Shown: one piece after another, positions 24,034-29,019 of the stretch
Layout of the letters: every line of letters begins with the position of its first letter
Position numbering within the stretch: position 1 is the stretch's first letter
Virus record (IMG/VR): IMGVR_UViG_3300030116_005286
Coordinates: 1-29,019 of that record
Origin: a virus
Direction: 5' to 3' (one strand)
DNA: 29,019 nucleotides
The notes under the pieces: model-generated
Told to the model about the DNA's origin: nothing
The model's database searches: none
The model's input: the letters and a program-made list of their open reading frames with translations, nothing else
Translations under genes and position numbers: made by a program

Positions 24034-24849
24034 ATGATCACAAGGGAAGCACAAATAGCAAAGATGGTAAGGCGGGATATGCCGTCGGTCGAATATCATG
24101 CGGATCCGGCGACCTCTGCTGGGGATTGTGAGACGGTCCACAAGCGGGGCGTCTATGCTCTGCATTACGACAAGGCTCACCCAAAGGAACCGACACCGGA
24201 AATGGAGTTGGGGACCTTGACCCACACCTTGGTCCTCGAGCCGGATCAATTTGGGAAACAGTATGTTTTGATTCCAAAACTGGATCAAAGAAATCCTGAA
24301 AACAAGGCCATTGTCGAGGGCCTCAAAAAGAAGGCCTTTGAGAAAAACCTGAACATGGTCAACCAGAAACAATTTGATCATGCCCAGGCAATGGCGAAAT
24401 CAGTTTTAGCCCACCCCCTCGTCCAGCTAATGATGAAGTCCGGATCCCCAGAGGTTTCCTATTTCTGGGAAAAGGACGGCCATAAACTGAAGGCCCGGCC
24501 CGACTGGGTCAACGGCAAGTATTGGATGGACTTGAAGACCGCCAAGGACGCCACCCGCCAAGGGTTTATCCGTGCGTGTGCCGATAGCGGGTATCACCGC
24601 CGGGCGTCGTTTTATATAGATTGTGCTAAGTACCACGGCGACGACGTCGACTACGTCTACGTCCTGGTCAATAAGACGCCTCCCTACCAGGTCGGGATTT
24701 ATAAGATCCCGGCTCATCAACTGGACATCGGACGGACGCAATACACGAACGCCCTGGCCGATCTCCGGGATTATGACCCGTCTGACTCCGTCTACGGGTT
24801 TTCCAACATCATCGAGTCCGTCGAGTTACCGGACTACGCTTTAAATTAA
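24034..24849 (+). CDS. RecE/PDDEXK-like phage exonuclease
   Basis: A 271-residue nuclease of the PD-(D/E)XK phage exonuclease kind (RecE C-terminal/DUF3799-like). Motifs: 'GTLTHTLVLEPDQF' (60-73, the His of the helix motif is His64), 'SPEVSYFW' with Glu140, 'GHKLKARPDWV' with Asp157, 'WMDLKTAKDA' with Asp166 and Lys168, and 'RRASFYID' (189-196), the Q/R-x-x-x-Y helix. These are the active-site residues for processive 5'-to-3' resection of double-stranded DNA. The next gene is an annealing protein, the normal partner. Expected pathway: single-strand-annealing recombination during phage replication. Confidence 0.85.
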   Translation: MITREAQIAKMVRRDMPSVEYHADPATSAGDCETVHKRGVYALHYDKAHPKEPTPEMELGTLTHTLVLEPDQFGKQYVLIPKLDQRNPENKAIVEGLKKKAFEKNLNMVNQKQFDHAQAMAKSVLAHPLVQLMMKSGSPEVSYFWEKDGHKLKARPDWVNGKYWMDLKTAKDATRQGFIRACADSGYHRRASFYIDCAKYHGDDVDYVYVLVNKTPPYQVGIYKIPAHQLDIGRTQYTNALADLRDYDPSDSVYGFSNIIESVELPDYALN

Positions 24850-24860
24850 CCTCAATCGGA
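24850..24860 (+). repeat. Start-region motif CCTCAATCGGA, one of three copies
   Basis: The same 11 bases occur at 24009-24019 (before the exonuclease ATG 24034), at 24850-24860 (before the annealing protein ATG 24869), and at 28319-28329 (before the ATG at 28337). All are 7-14 bases upstream of a start. It may be a favoured ribosome-binding context or a regulator's RNA target. Confidence 0.55.
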
Positions 24861-24868
24861 AATGAATT

Positions 24869-25600
24869 ATGCCTAGTAGTTTTGAATTTTTGAGATCCAT
24901 CGACGTCAGCCACCTCACCGCCAAAAAGGGGAGGCTTGATTATTTGCCCTGGACCCACGCCTGGAACGAACTTCTGAAGCACTATCCAAAGGCGACCTAC
25001 ACCCAACGGAATTGGCCCCTGATTATTTTTGGGAAGGAAGGCCCGATTTGGATGGAAAACACCCAGGTTCCGTACCTGGTGAGCCCGGAGGGGTACATGG
25101 TCGAGATCGGTGTGGACCTAAAGGATGAAGAGACCCCGACCAGGTTTGCAGACTTATTCGTCATGGACTCCCGGAATAAGGCCCTCCTCCCGAAACCCTA
25201 CGGGAACGGGGCCGATATGTTCGATATCAACAAGACCATCCAGAGATGCCTGGTCAAGGCCATCGCCATGTGTGGCCTGGGCCTCGATATCTACACCAAG
25301 GAAGACAACCCGCTGGACCCCAGTGATGTGGATCCGCCGGAACTGGACGCCAAGGAAAAACGCTCAGAATCGACGGAGGCGAAAGAAACGTCGGAGGGGC
25401 CCTGGGCTAACCGTCAGGAGTGTTTGAACCAGGTGAAAAAGCTCAAGACCTCAGAGGAGGTGAATAAGTGGTTGGCCCAGTACTGGGTGGACGCCATGGG
25501 CTTTTTTAACAAGAAGGATATCTCGATCCTGGAAAAAGACATCAAGTCCTTCAGAGACGGTCTGAAGGCGACTGAGGAACTGACTTCAGAAACTGCATGA
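24869..25600 (+). CDS. Sak-type single-strand annealing protein (DUF1071)
   Basis: A 243-residue protein that opens with the DUF1071/Sak annealing-protein signature: 'FEFLRSIDVSHLTAKKGRLD' then 'YLPWTHAWNELLKHYPKATY' (residues about 5-44). It continues with 'YMVEIGVDL', 'DLFVMDSRNKALLPKPYGNG' and 'DINKTIQRCLVKAIAMCGLGLDIYTKEDNP' (about 117-146), the helix typical of this family. From about 150 on it is a charged linker and a C-terminal helical part. These proteins coat single strands made by the exonuclease and anneal them. The pair is adjacent and shares the same start motif. Length is a little above the family's normal 200 or so. Confidence 0.85.
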   Translation: MPSSFEFLRSIDVSHLTAKKGRLDYLPWTHAWNELLKHYPKATYTQRNWPLIIFGKEGPIWMENTQVPYLVSPEGYMVEIGVDLKDEETPTRFADLFVMDSRNKALLPKPYGNGADMFDINKTIQRCLVKAIAMCGLGLDIYTKEDNPLDPSDVDPPELDAKEKRSESTEAKETSEGPWANRQECLNQVKKLKTSEEVNKWLAQYWVDAMGFFNKKDISILEKDIKSFRDGLKATEELTSETA

Positions 25601-25767
25601 ACTGTTACCTAGAGGTCGGCATGAGTTTTCTAAATTTATTGGTTTACATCCATTTGGTCGTCGTTATTTTCGGCGTCCTTTACATGGTCTGGCGGGTTAA
25701 ACGATTCCTGGACCAGGAGGAAATCAACGAGATTCGGATCAAGCGTGACTGGCCTCAAGCAGAATAA
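25597..25767 (+). CDS. Small single-span membrane protein
   Basis: A 56-residue frame whose ATG overlaps the previous stop (ATGA). A second ATG at 25621 follows GAGGT and would give 48 residues. One hydrophobic segment (SFLNLLVYIHLVVVIFGVLY, then MVW) is followed by a charged tail (RVKRFLDQEEINEIRIKRDW), so the tail is expected in the cytoplasm. Function unknown. Tiny membrane proteins in early phage operons often alter host envelope functions or exclude other phages, but nothing here proves that. Confidence 0.55.
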   Translation: MNCYLEVGMSFLNLLVYIHLVVVIFGVLYMVWRVKRFLDQEEINEIRIKRDWPQAE

Positions 25768-25950
25768 AAACGACCGGCTGACGGCTCAAACCCAGCCAGG
25801 ACTGGTGACCGTGTTCCTTACCGCACTGTCACCCCGGAGTGTTTTTCCAATAAGCTTTCCTTCGGCCTGGAGATGGTAACCGAAAAGAAAGTCGAAAAAA
25901 TTCCGACGGCCGAAGGTGGCCGTCAGTCAGGTATAACTTAACGGAGTAAC
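25768..25950 (+). ncRNA. Structured untranslated leader before the initiator gene
   Basis: A 183-base stretch without a gene, in a region where genes normally overlap. Several perfect pairings exist: CCTTCGGCC (25859-25867) with GGCCGAAGG (25908-25916); GACGGCC (25905-25911) with GGCCGTC (25918-25924); CTGACGGC (25778-25785) with GCCGTCAG (25919-25926); GGTGAC (25804-25809) with GTCACC (25828-25833). The first two and the third exclude each other through shared bases, the design of a regulatory switch or attenuator. It matches no riboswitch that I recognise. It ends 8 bases before a CGGAG ribosome site and GTG start, so it would act on translation or transcription of the replication initiator. 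Confidence 0.45.
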
Positions 25951-26727
25951 GTGTACTACAGACTCGACATGGACGTCGATATCTGGTTCCTCGACCAAGA
26001 CCTGGATGTCTTAGGCATGAGGCTCATGACCCTTCTGAAGGCATACGAGAAGGCTCAAGACGCCGAAGGGGAACCAGTCTTCGCCAAGGCGGAGATCCTC
26101 GCCCATCAACTTCACTGGTCAGACGTCAAAAAGATTTCCCGGGTATCCCGGACCCTTGAAGAAAAAGGATTCCTGAAGAAGGTCAAAGAGGGCCGACGTG
26201 TCGGCTATATCCTTCTCCAAAAATCCCCGAGATTGACCGGCCAATTCAACCAAAAAATAGGTGGCGACGACCGACACCTCAAAGGTGGCGGTGACCGACA
26301 CCCTTTGTCTTATATATATAAAAATAAATCCTTAAAGGAAGATATGCCCTCGAAAAAATTGAATCCACTGGAACTACTCGAGGCCGTCCAGATCCCGATA
26401 GACCTCCAAAACCTGGAAGGGTTTCCGGAGGCACTCGATGACTGGCTCGAGTACAAGCAAGTTGAAGGTCCGACCTCCAAAGCTTACAAGGGGAAGACCG
26501 GACTCAAATCATTCCTGACCTCCGCCCTGACCGAGTACCGGAAAGGGACGGACGTTGTCCAAGCCATCCATCACGCCATCGGGTCCGGATGGCAAGGCGT
26601 CCACTACCGAGATTTCCAGACCAAGAAAAGGGGATCCGCCTGGAACCGGTCGAAAGATGAGACCGGTTTTCTCGACACCGTCTTAGACCGCCGTCAAAAC
26701 CTCAAGGTCCTGGAGGGCGGAAGATGA
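25951..26727 (+). CDS. Phage replication initiator-like protein
   Basis: A 258-residue protein from a GTG with CGGAG at 25942-25946. The N-terminal part (about 1-95) is a winged-helix domain (DIWFLDQDLDVLGMRLMTLL, LAHQLHWSDVKKISRVSRTL, EEKGFLKKVKEGRRVGYILL). A low-complexity hinge follows (about 100-130, encoded by the iterons and an A+T-rich stretch). The C-terminal part (about 145-225) contains 'DDWLEYKQVEGPTSKAYKGK ... FLTSALTEY ... AIHHAIGSGWQGVHYRDF', the helical 'W..YK......Y......A...AI..GWQG' pattern of phage replisome organisers. Expected job: bind the origin inside its own gene and load the helicase. Possible relatives: lambda O and DnaD-like proteins. Confidence 0.72.
   Translation: MYYRLDMDVDIWFLDQDLDVLGMRLMTLLKAYEKAQDAEGEPVFAKAEILAHQLHWSDVKKISRVSRTLEEKGFLKKVKEGRRVGYILLQKSPRLTGQFNQKIGGDDRHLKGGGDRHPLSYIYKNKSLKEDMPSKKLNPLELLEAVQIPIDLQNLEGFPEALDDWLEYKQVEGPTSKAYKGKTGLKSFLTSALTEYRKGTDVVQAIHHAIGSGWQGVHYRDFQTKKRGSAWNRSKDETGFLDTVLDRRQNLKVLEGGR
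26259..26345. other. Probable phage replication origin: iterons plus A+T-rich stretch
   Basis: Two direct repeats, GGTGGCG-N5-CGACACC at 26260-26278 and 26284-26302, lie 24 bases apart; each is itself an imperfect palindrome with GGTG at one end and CACC at the other. Directly behind them an A+T run (26304-26335, with TATATATATAAAAATAAA) would be easy to melt. A related palindrome, GCCGAC-GT-GTCGGC, occurs 60-70 bases upstream. Origin iterons in the hinge-coding part of the initiator gene followed by A+T-rich DNA is the arrangement of lambda ori in gene O. Confidence 0.6.
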
Positions 26728-27038
26728 TTGATAAAGGAATGCCTCTCACTGGTACAAACTCAGAAGACCTGGGGAACGACCCCGTGGAAAAATTCCTGGA
26801 CCGGATCACCGAAGGGGCTGATCGCCACGCCACGGCCTCCCTCGACTCTTTCGGATTCGGGGCCCCGCCTGAACCATTAGCCAATCGGACCCGGCGTGAC
26901 GTTATCACTTCTCACATCCTTGAATACCAGAATAAGGATCAGGAGGTGATCATCACCCAGGAAGAGATTGACCAGGCCAAGATTGAATTCAGCAAACGGA
27001 CAGGATGGAGGTCAGAACATGATCATCACGCCTCTTGA
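26724..27038 (+). CDS. Hypothetical early protein
   Basis: A 104-residue acidic protein; the ATG overlaps the initiator stop (ATGA). It has a helical middle (DPVEKFLDRITEGADRHATA), a Pro-rich loop and a C-terminal helix (ITQEEIDQAKIEFSKRTG), ending in His-rich EHDHHAS. No family recognised. Place between initiator and a possible helicase-loader-like gene suggests a replication accessory role. Confidence 0.6.
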   Translation: MIDKGMPLTGTNSEDLGNDPVEKFLDRITEGADRHATASLDSFGFGAPPEPLANRTRRDVITSHILEYQNKDQEVIITQEEIDQAKIEFSKRTGWRSEHDHHAS

Positions 27039-27079
27039 AAAACTAGAACTTCAAAACCTTAAACCGGAAAGGATCCAGG

Positions 27080-27598
27080 ATGGAAAGAATTACCGACGCA
27101 ATAATCGATGGATTGAGACTTTGCGAAACGAGCTATCAGAACCATGTGAAGGAGATGGGGAAGGTGACCGAGCGGGACGTCCAGGCGTGGACCATCGCTC
27201 TGAACGGCCTGACACCGGACCAGATCAGAAACTCATTCCTCGAACACATCCAGGCCAAGAATTACTGGCCCAAGCCAGCCGACATCCGGGGAGGCGTCCG
27301 ATTCACTCGGGACCGTTGGGACCCAGTGAAGGCTTTGCCGAGCCCGCCTCCTCGGTCTCAGATCAGCGACAAGCAGAAGGCCCGGATTCAGGCCTTACGG
27401 GAGGAGATCCTCTCCGACCCGAAGATCGCCGAGCTAGAACGGAAACGCCGACGGAAGGAAAACCGAGGACGTCTCAGGACCAAGGCCGACCGGAACGAGA
27501 ACTTCAACCCGGCCGAGTTTCTCAAGCACTGTATCCAAGCGGTCAGAGAGAACCCGGATCCACGGGCCGAGGAACGCATGGTCCAATCGATATCCTGA
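27080..27598 (+). CDS. Possible helicase-loader-like replication protein
   Basis: A 172-residue protein with AAAGGA at 27069-27074 before the ATG. The first 75 residues are helical: 'ITDAIIDGLRLCETSYQNHV', 'VTERDVQAWTIALNGLTPDQ', 'IRNSFLEHIQAKNYWPKPAD' and 'IRGGVR'. The phrase 'W...L..L...Q+...FLEHI....YWPKPADIR' resembles the N-terminal part of small phage helicase-loader/inhibitor proteins (G39P-like, lambda P-like); this is a weak resemblance. The rest is a strongly charged helix (residues about 92-140, rich in Arg/Lys/Glu). Position after the initiator supports a replication job. A second reading frame is open across the whole gene. Confidence 0.55.
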   Translation: MERITDAIIDGLRLCETSYQNHVKEMGKVTERDVQAWTIALNGLTPDQIRNSFLEHIQAKNYWPKPADIRGGVRFTRDRWDPVKALPSPPPRSQISDKQKARIQALREEILSDPKIAELERKRRRKENRGRLRTKADRNENFNPAEFLKHCIQAVRENPDPRAEERMVQSIS

Positions 27599-27599
27599 C

Positions 27600-28010
27600 A
27601 TGATCAGAGTCTTCTTACCGTGGCCTCCGTCAGCGAATGCTTACTGGAGAGTCGGAAACAACCGGGTCTATGTATCGAGGAAGGCGAAGGAATACAAAGC
27701 CCAGGTCCAGGGTATTTTTCTGGCGGAGAAATTGCGACGACGCCAGGGGCCGGTTTCCCTGGGCCTGGTCATCACCTACCCGAAGGATAAGCGGACGGCG
27801 ACCCGTGACCTCGACAACTGCATCAAGGTCGCCACGGACGCCATGGAAGGGCTGGCCTTCGAGAACGATAATTTGATTCGGATCATCATGGCCCGGAAAG
27901 ACGGCATCTCTGGAAAGGGCGGGGTTATGGCCTATATCCGGGGATGCTCAGAGTCGCCAACAAGAGAAGAAATACACCTAGCCCATACGGATTTATGGAT
28001 AAGCCAATAA
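27600..28010 (+). CDS. rusA: RusA-type Holliday-junction resolvase
   Basis: A 136-residue protein with the RusA family pattern: 'FLPWPPSANAYWRV' (5-18), 'VSRKAKEYKAQVQ', 'ATRDLDNCIKVATDAMEG' with Asp70, Asp72, Lys76 and Asp80, and 'FENDNLIRIIMARK' with Asp90. These match the metal-binding aspartates of E. coli RusA (70, 72 and 91) almost exactly in position. It would cut four-way DNA junctions made by the exonuclease/annealing pair so that DNA can be packed. Start one base after the previous stop. Length usual for the family. Confidence 0.92.
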   Translation: MIRVFLPWPPSANAYWRVGNNRVYVSRKAKEYKAQVQGIFLAEKLRRRQGPVSLGLVITYPKDKRTATRDLDNCIKVATDAMEGLAFENDNLIRIIMARKDGISGKGGVMAYIRGCSESPTREEIHLAHTDLWISQ

Positions 28011-28032
28011 AAATTCATTCTAGGGGGTTTTA

Positions 28033-28344
28033 ATGAAGAATCTGATTCTATTGATGGTATTGGTTCCCTCATTAGCCATGGCCCAGTTCAAGGGGACCTA
28101 TGAGACGTTAAAAATTAGGGAGGTCTGGTATCTCTGTTTCAACGCCCTCACCGAACACAGGCCGGACATCCCAAAGAACAATCATGCCCTGACGTGTGAC
28201 TGTTACGTCGATAAGCTCAGACTCAAATACACCTGGGAGGAGTTCAACATGATGGACCCGCAAACCCAGTACCAGGAGACGTTCCGGTTTACCTCGGAAT
28301 GCCTCCGACAACTCAACCCCTCAATCGGAGACAAATATGGTTGA
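28033..28344 (+). CDS. Small exported protein with four cysteines
   Basis: A 103-residue protein with a clear signal peptide, MKNLILLMVLVPSLAMA, cleaved before Gln18. The mature part of about 85 residues holds four Cys (WYLCF, LTCDCY, SECL): 'C-x(n)-CxC-x(n)-C', suited to two disulfides in the periplasm. The ribosome site AGGGGG at 28022-28027 lies six bases before the ATG. It stands just before the packaging genes and after the early block, with no link to lysis genes. Exported small phage proteins of this kind may modify host receptors or envelope, or exclude other phages. I do not recognise the family. Confidence 0.7.
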   Translation: MKNLILLMVLVPSLAMAQFKGTYETLKIREVWYLCFNALTEHRPDIPKNNHALTCDCYVDKLRLKYTWEEFNMMDPQTQYQETFRFTSECLRQLNPSIGDKYG

Positions 28345-28534
28345 TTACGCTCACCTTCCCGTCCTCGAACTCTTGAGACAGATCGACTCCAGGGTTAGGA
28401 CGGCCACCGAACAAGCCATCGAGACTCAGACCGACCTCAACTACAAGGTCGCCAAGGACCTCGCCGAGTTTGTCCAAGACCGGATCCACGAGTGCAAAAG
28501 CTATGTCGAGGCTCAAAAGGAGGGGCTTGGCTGA
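28337..28534 (+). CDS. Small helical protein before terS
   Basis: A 65-residue, fully helical, acidic protein (LPVLELLRQIDSRVRTATEQ, AIETQTDLNYKVAKDLAEFV, QDRIHECKSYVEAQKEG). It overlaps the end of the exported-protein gene by eight bases and begins six bases after CGGAG, inside the third copy of CCTCAATCGGA. Its heptad-like Leu/Ile pattern suggests a coiled coil. No function recognised; coupling to terS suggests a packaging or regulatory job. Confidence 0.6.
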   Translation: MVDYAHLPVLELLRQIDSRVRTATEQAIETQTDLNYKVAKDLAEFVQDRIHECKSYVEAQKEGLG

Positions 28535-29019
28535 CGCAAAAAGGACGAAATTCCTGACGCCGACCGGGCGTCTCACCCGGAAAAGAGCCCAGATGATCAA
28601 GAATTCGGATCAGTTCTGGACCACCTTCGAGTCGCTTGTCTCGGAAGGGCACGGGTTGAGGAAAGCGGGAGAGGTACTGGGGATACCGCATAATACGATA
28701 CTGAGGTGGATTGACGAGTTGCCCGGACGAAGAGACCAGTATAATCGTGCGAGGGAGGCTCGGGCCGAGGCCCTGGCTGATTATGCCCAGGAGGCCGTTG
28801 AAAGCGTAAGGACGGGGGCTCTCGAGGCTCATGCGGGGCGTGTAGTGCTTGATTTCGCTAAATGGCGAACGAAAGCAGACAACCCGGGCATATACTCGGA
28901 GAAGATAGACTCTCGTGTCACGGCTGATGTGAACATAAAGCGGGGCCACCTGGAGGCATTACGGGACATCATCGATGTGACGCCAAAGCCCTTAACGGAG
29001 TCCTATGACGGTACATCTG
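28527..29019 (+). CDS. terS: Terminase small subunit (3' end outside window)
   Basis: The frame from TTG 28527 is open to the end of the window (164 residues so far). It shows a helix-turn-helix at residues about 42-62 (HGLRKAGEVLGIPHNTILRW), then 'YNRAREARAEALADYAQEAV' and 'VVLDFAKWRTKADNPGIYSE', the last block being the typical 'vd..kW.a.k.nP..Y..k' of Sf6 gp1-like small terminases. It would recognise viral DNA and feed it to the large subunit, expected just beyond the window. Start choice: AGGAGG at 28518-28523 lies only three bases before the TTG, while an in-frame ATG at 28503 would add eight residues but has no ribosome site. Confidence 0.87.
   Translation, partial: MADAKRTKFLTPTGRLTRKRAQMIKNSDQFWTTFESLVSEGHGLRKAGEVLGIPHNTILRWIDELPGRRDQYNRAREARAEALADYAQEAVESVRTGALEAHAGRVVLDFAKWRTKADNPGIYSEKIDSRVTADVNIKRGHLEALRDIIDVTPKPLTESYDGTS

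Noticed and set aside
1-29019. CRISPR arrays, insertion sequences, transposases or toxin-antitoxin pairs
   Set aside because: No spaced repeat array, no transposase motif, and no terminal inverted repeats of an insertion sequence were seen. Small genes near HTH genes show no toxin pattern.
1-29019. Integrated prophage with host flanks
   Set aside because: Both sides of the tRNA-Lys piece carry phage genes and no host housekeeping gene is present, so the sequence represents the free or circular phage form.

Overview
The window is most of the genome of a temperate, podovirus-like tailed phage of bacteria, seen in its free (not integrated) form. It opens inside a capsid scaffold gene and runs out inside a terminase small-subunit gene. 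The large terminase and the portal are the only core genes not seen. In comparable phages they lie between terS and the scaffold, so the two ends of the window probably face each other on a circular or circularly permuted genome (inference). There is no tape-measure, sheath or tail-tube gene. Instead a putative tail-nozzle protein and four large internal or ejection-type proteins are present, which fits a short-tailed virion. The SU10-type capsid and adaptor genes, cupredoxin-like and LamG fibre domains and small Lys-rich genes are best known from marine and other aquatic phages. The host is not identified, beyond having a tRNA-Lys(TTT) gene that serves as the integration site.

Layout. 1-3436: head and connector genes (scaffold, SU10-like major capsid protein, adaptor, small virion proteins). 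3437-8796: a tail-collar protein and a 1475-residue mosaic tail fibre. 8799-10301: a lysis block (two holin candidates, small genes, M15-type peptidase endolysin) placed inside the structural operon. 10303-17634: nozzle-like and ejection-type proteins. 17634-18526: five tiny, very basic genes. 18523-20724: a large protein of the packaged/internal type. 20588-22546, minus strand: a small gene, an attP made of the 3' part of a tRNA-Lys(TTT), a tyrosine integrase and a CI-like repressor. 22826-22908: a divergent operator/promoter region with repeated TTGACAA. 22923-28010, plus strand: early genes (Cro-like and other HTH proteins, RecE-like exonuclease, Sak/DUF1071 annealing protein, replication initiator with an iteron-type origin inside the gene, possible helicase-loader-like protein, RusA resolvase). 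28033-29019: a small exported Cys protein, a small helical protein and terS.

How it works together (inference from families). The minus-strand repressor and integrase set up and keep lysogeny at tRNA-Lys. Release at the TTGACAA operators turns on the rightward early genes: the recombination pair, the initiator acting on its own internal origin, and RusA for branch resolution before packaging. TerS/TerL then package, and the plus-strand late operon builds the virion and lyses the cell.

The strongest sequence-level oddity has nothing to do with gene content. By manual scan the tetranucleotide GCGC is absent from the whole window except for five copies, all inside two A+T-rich patches of the tail-fibre gene, and CGCG was not found at all. 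This points to intense counter-selection (probably restriction avoidance, or a host-wide bias) and to recent foreign origin of those fibre patches.
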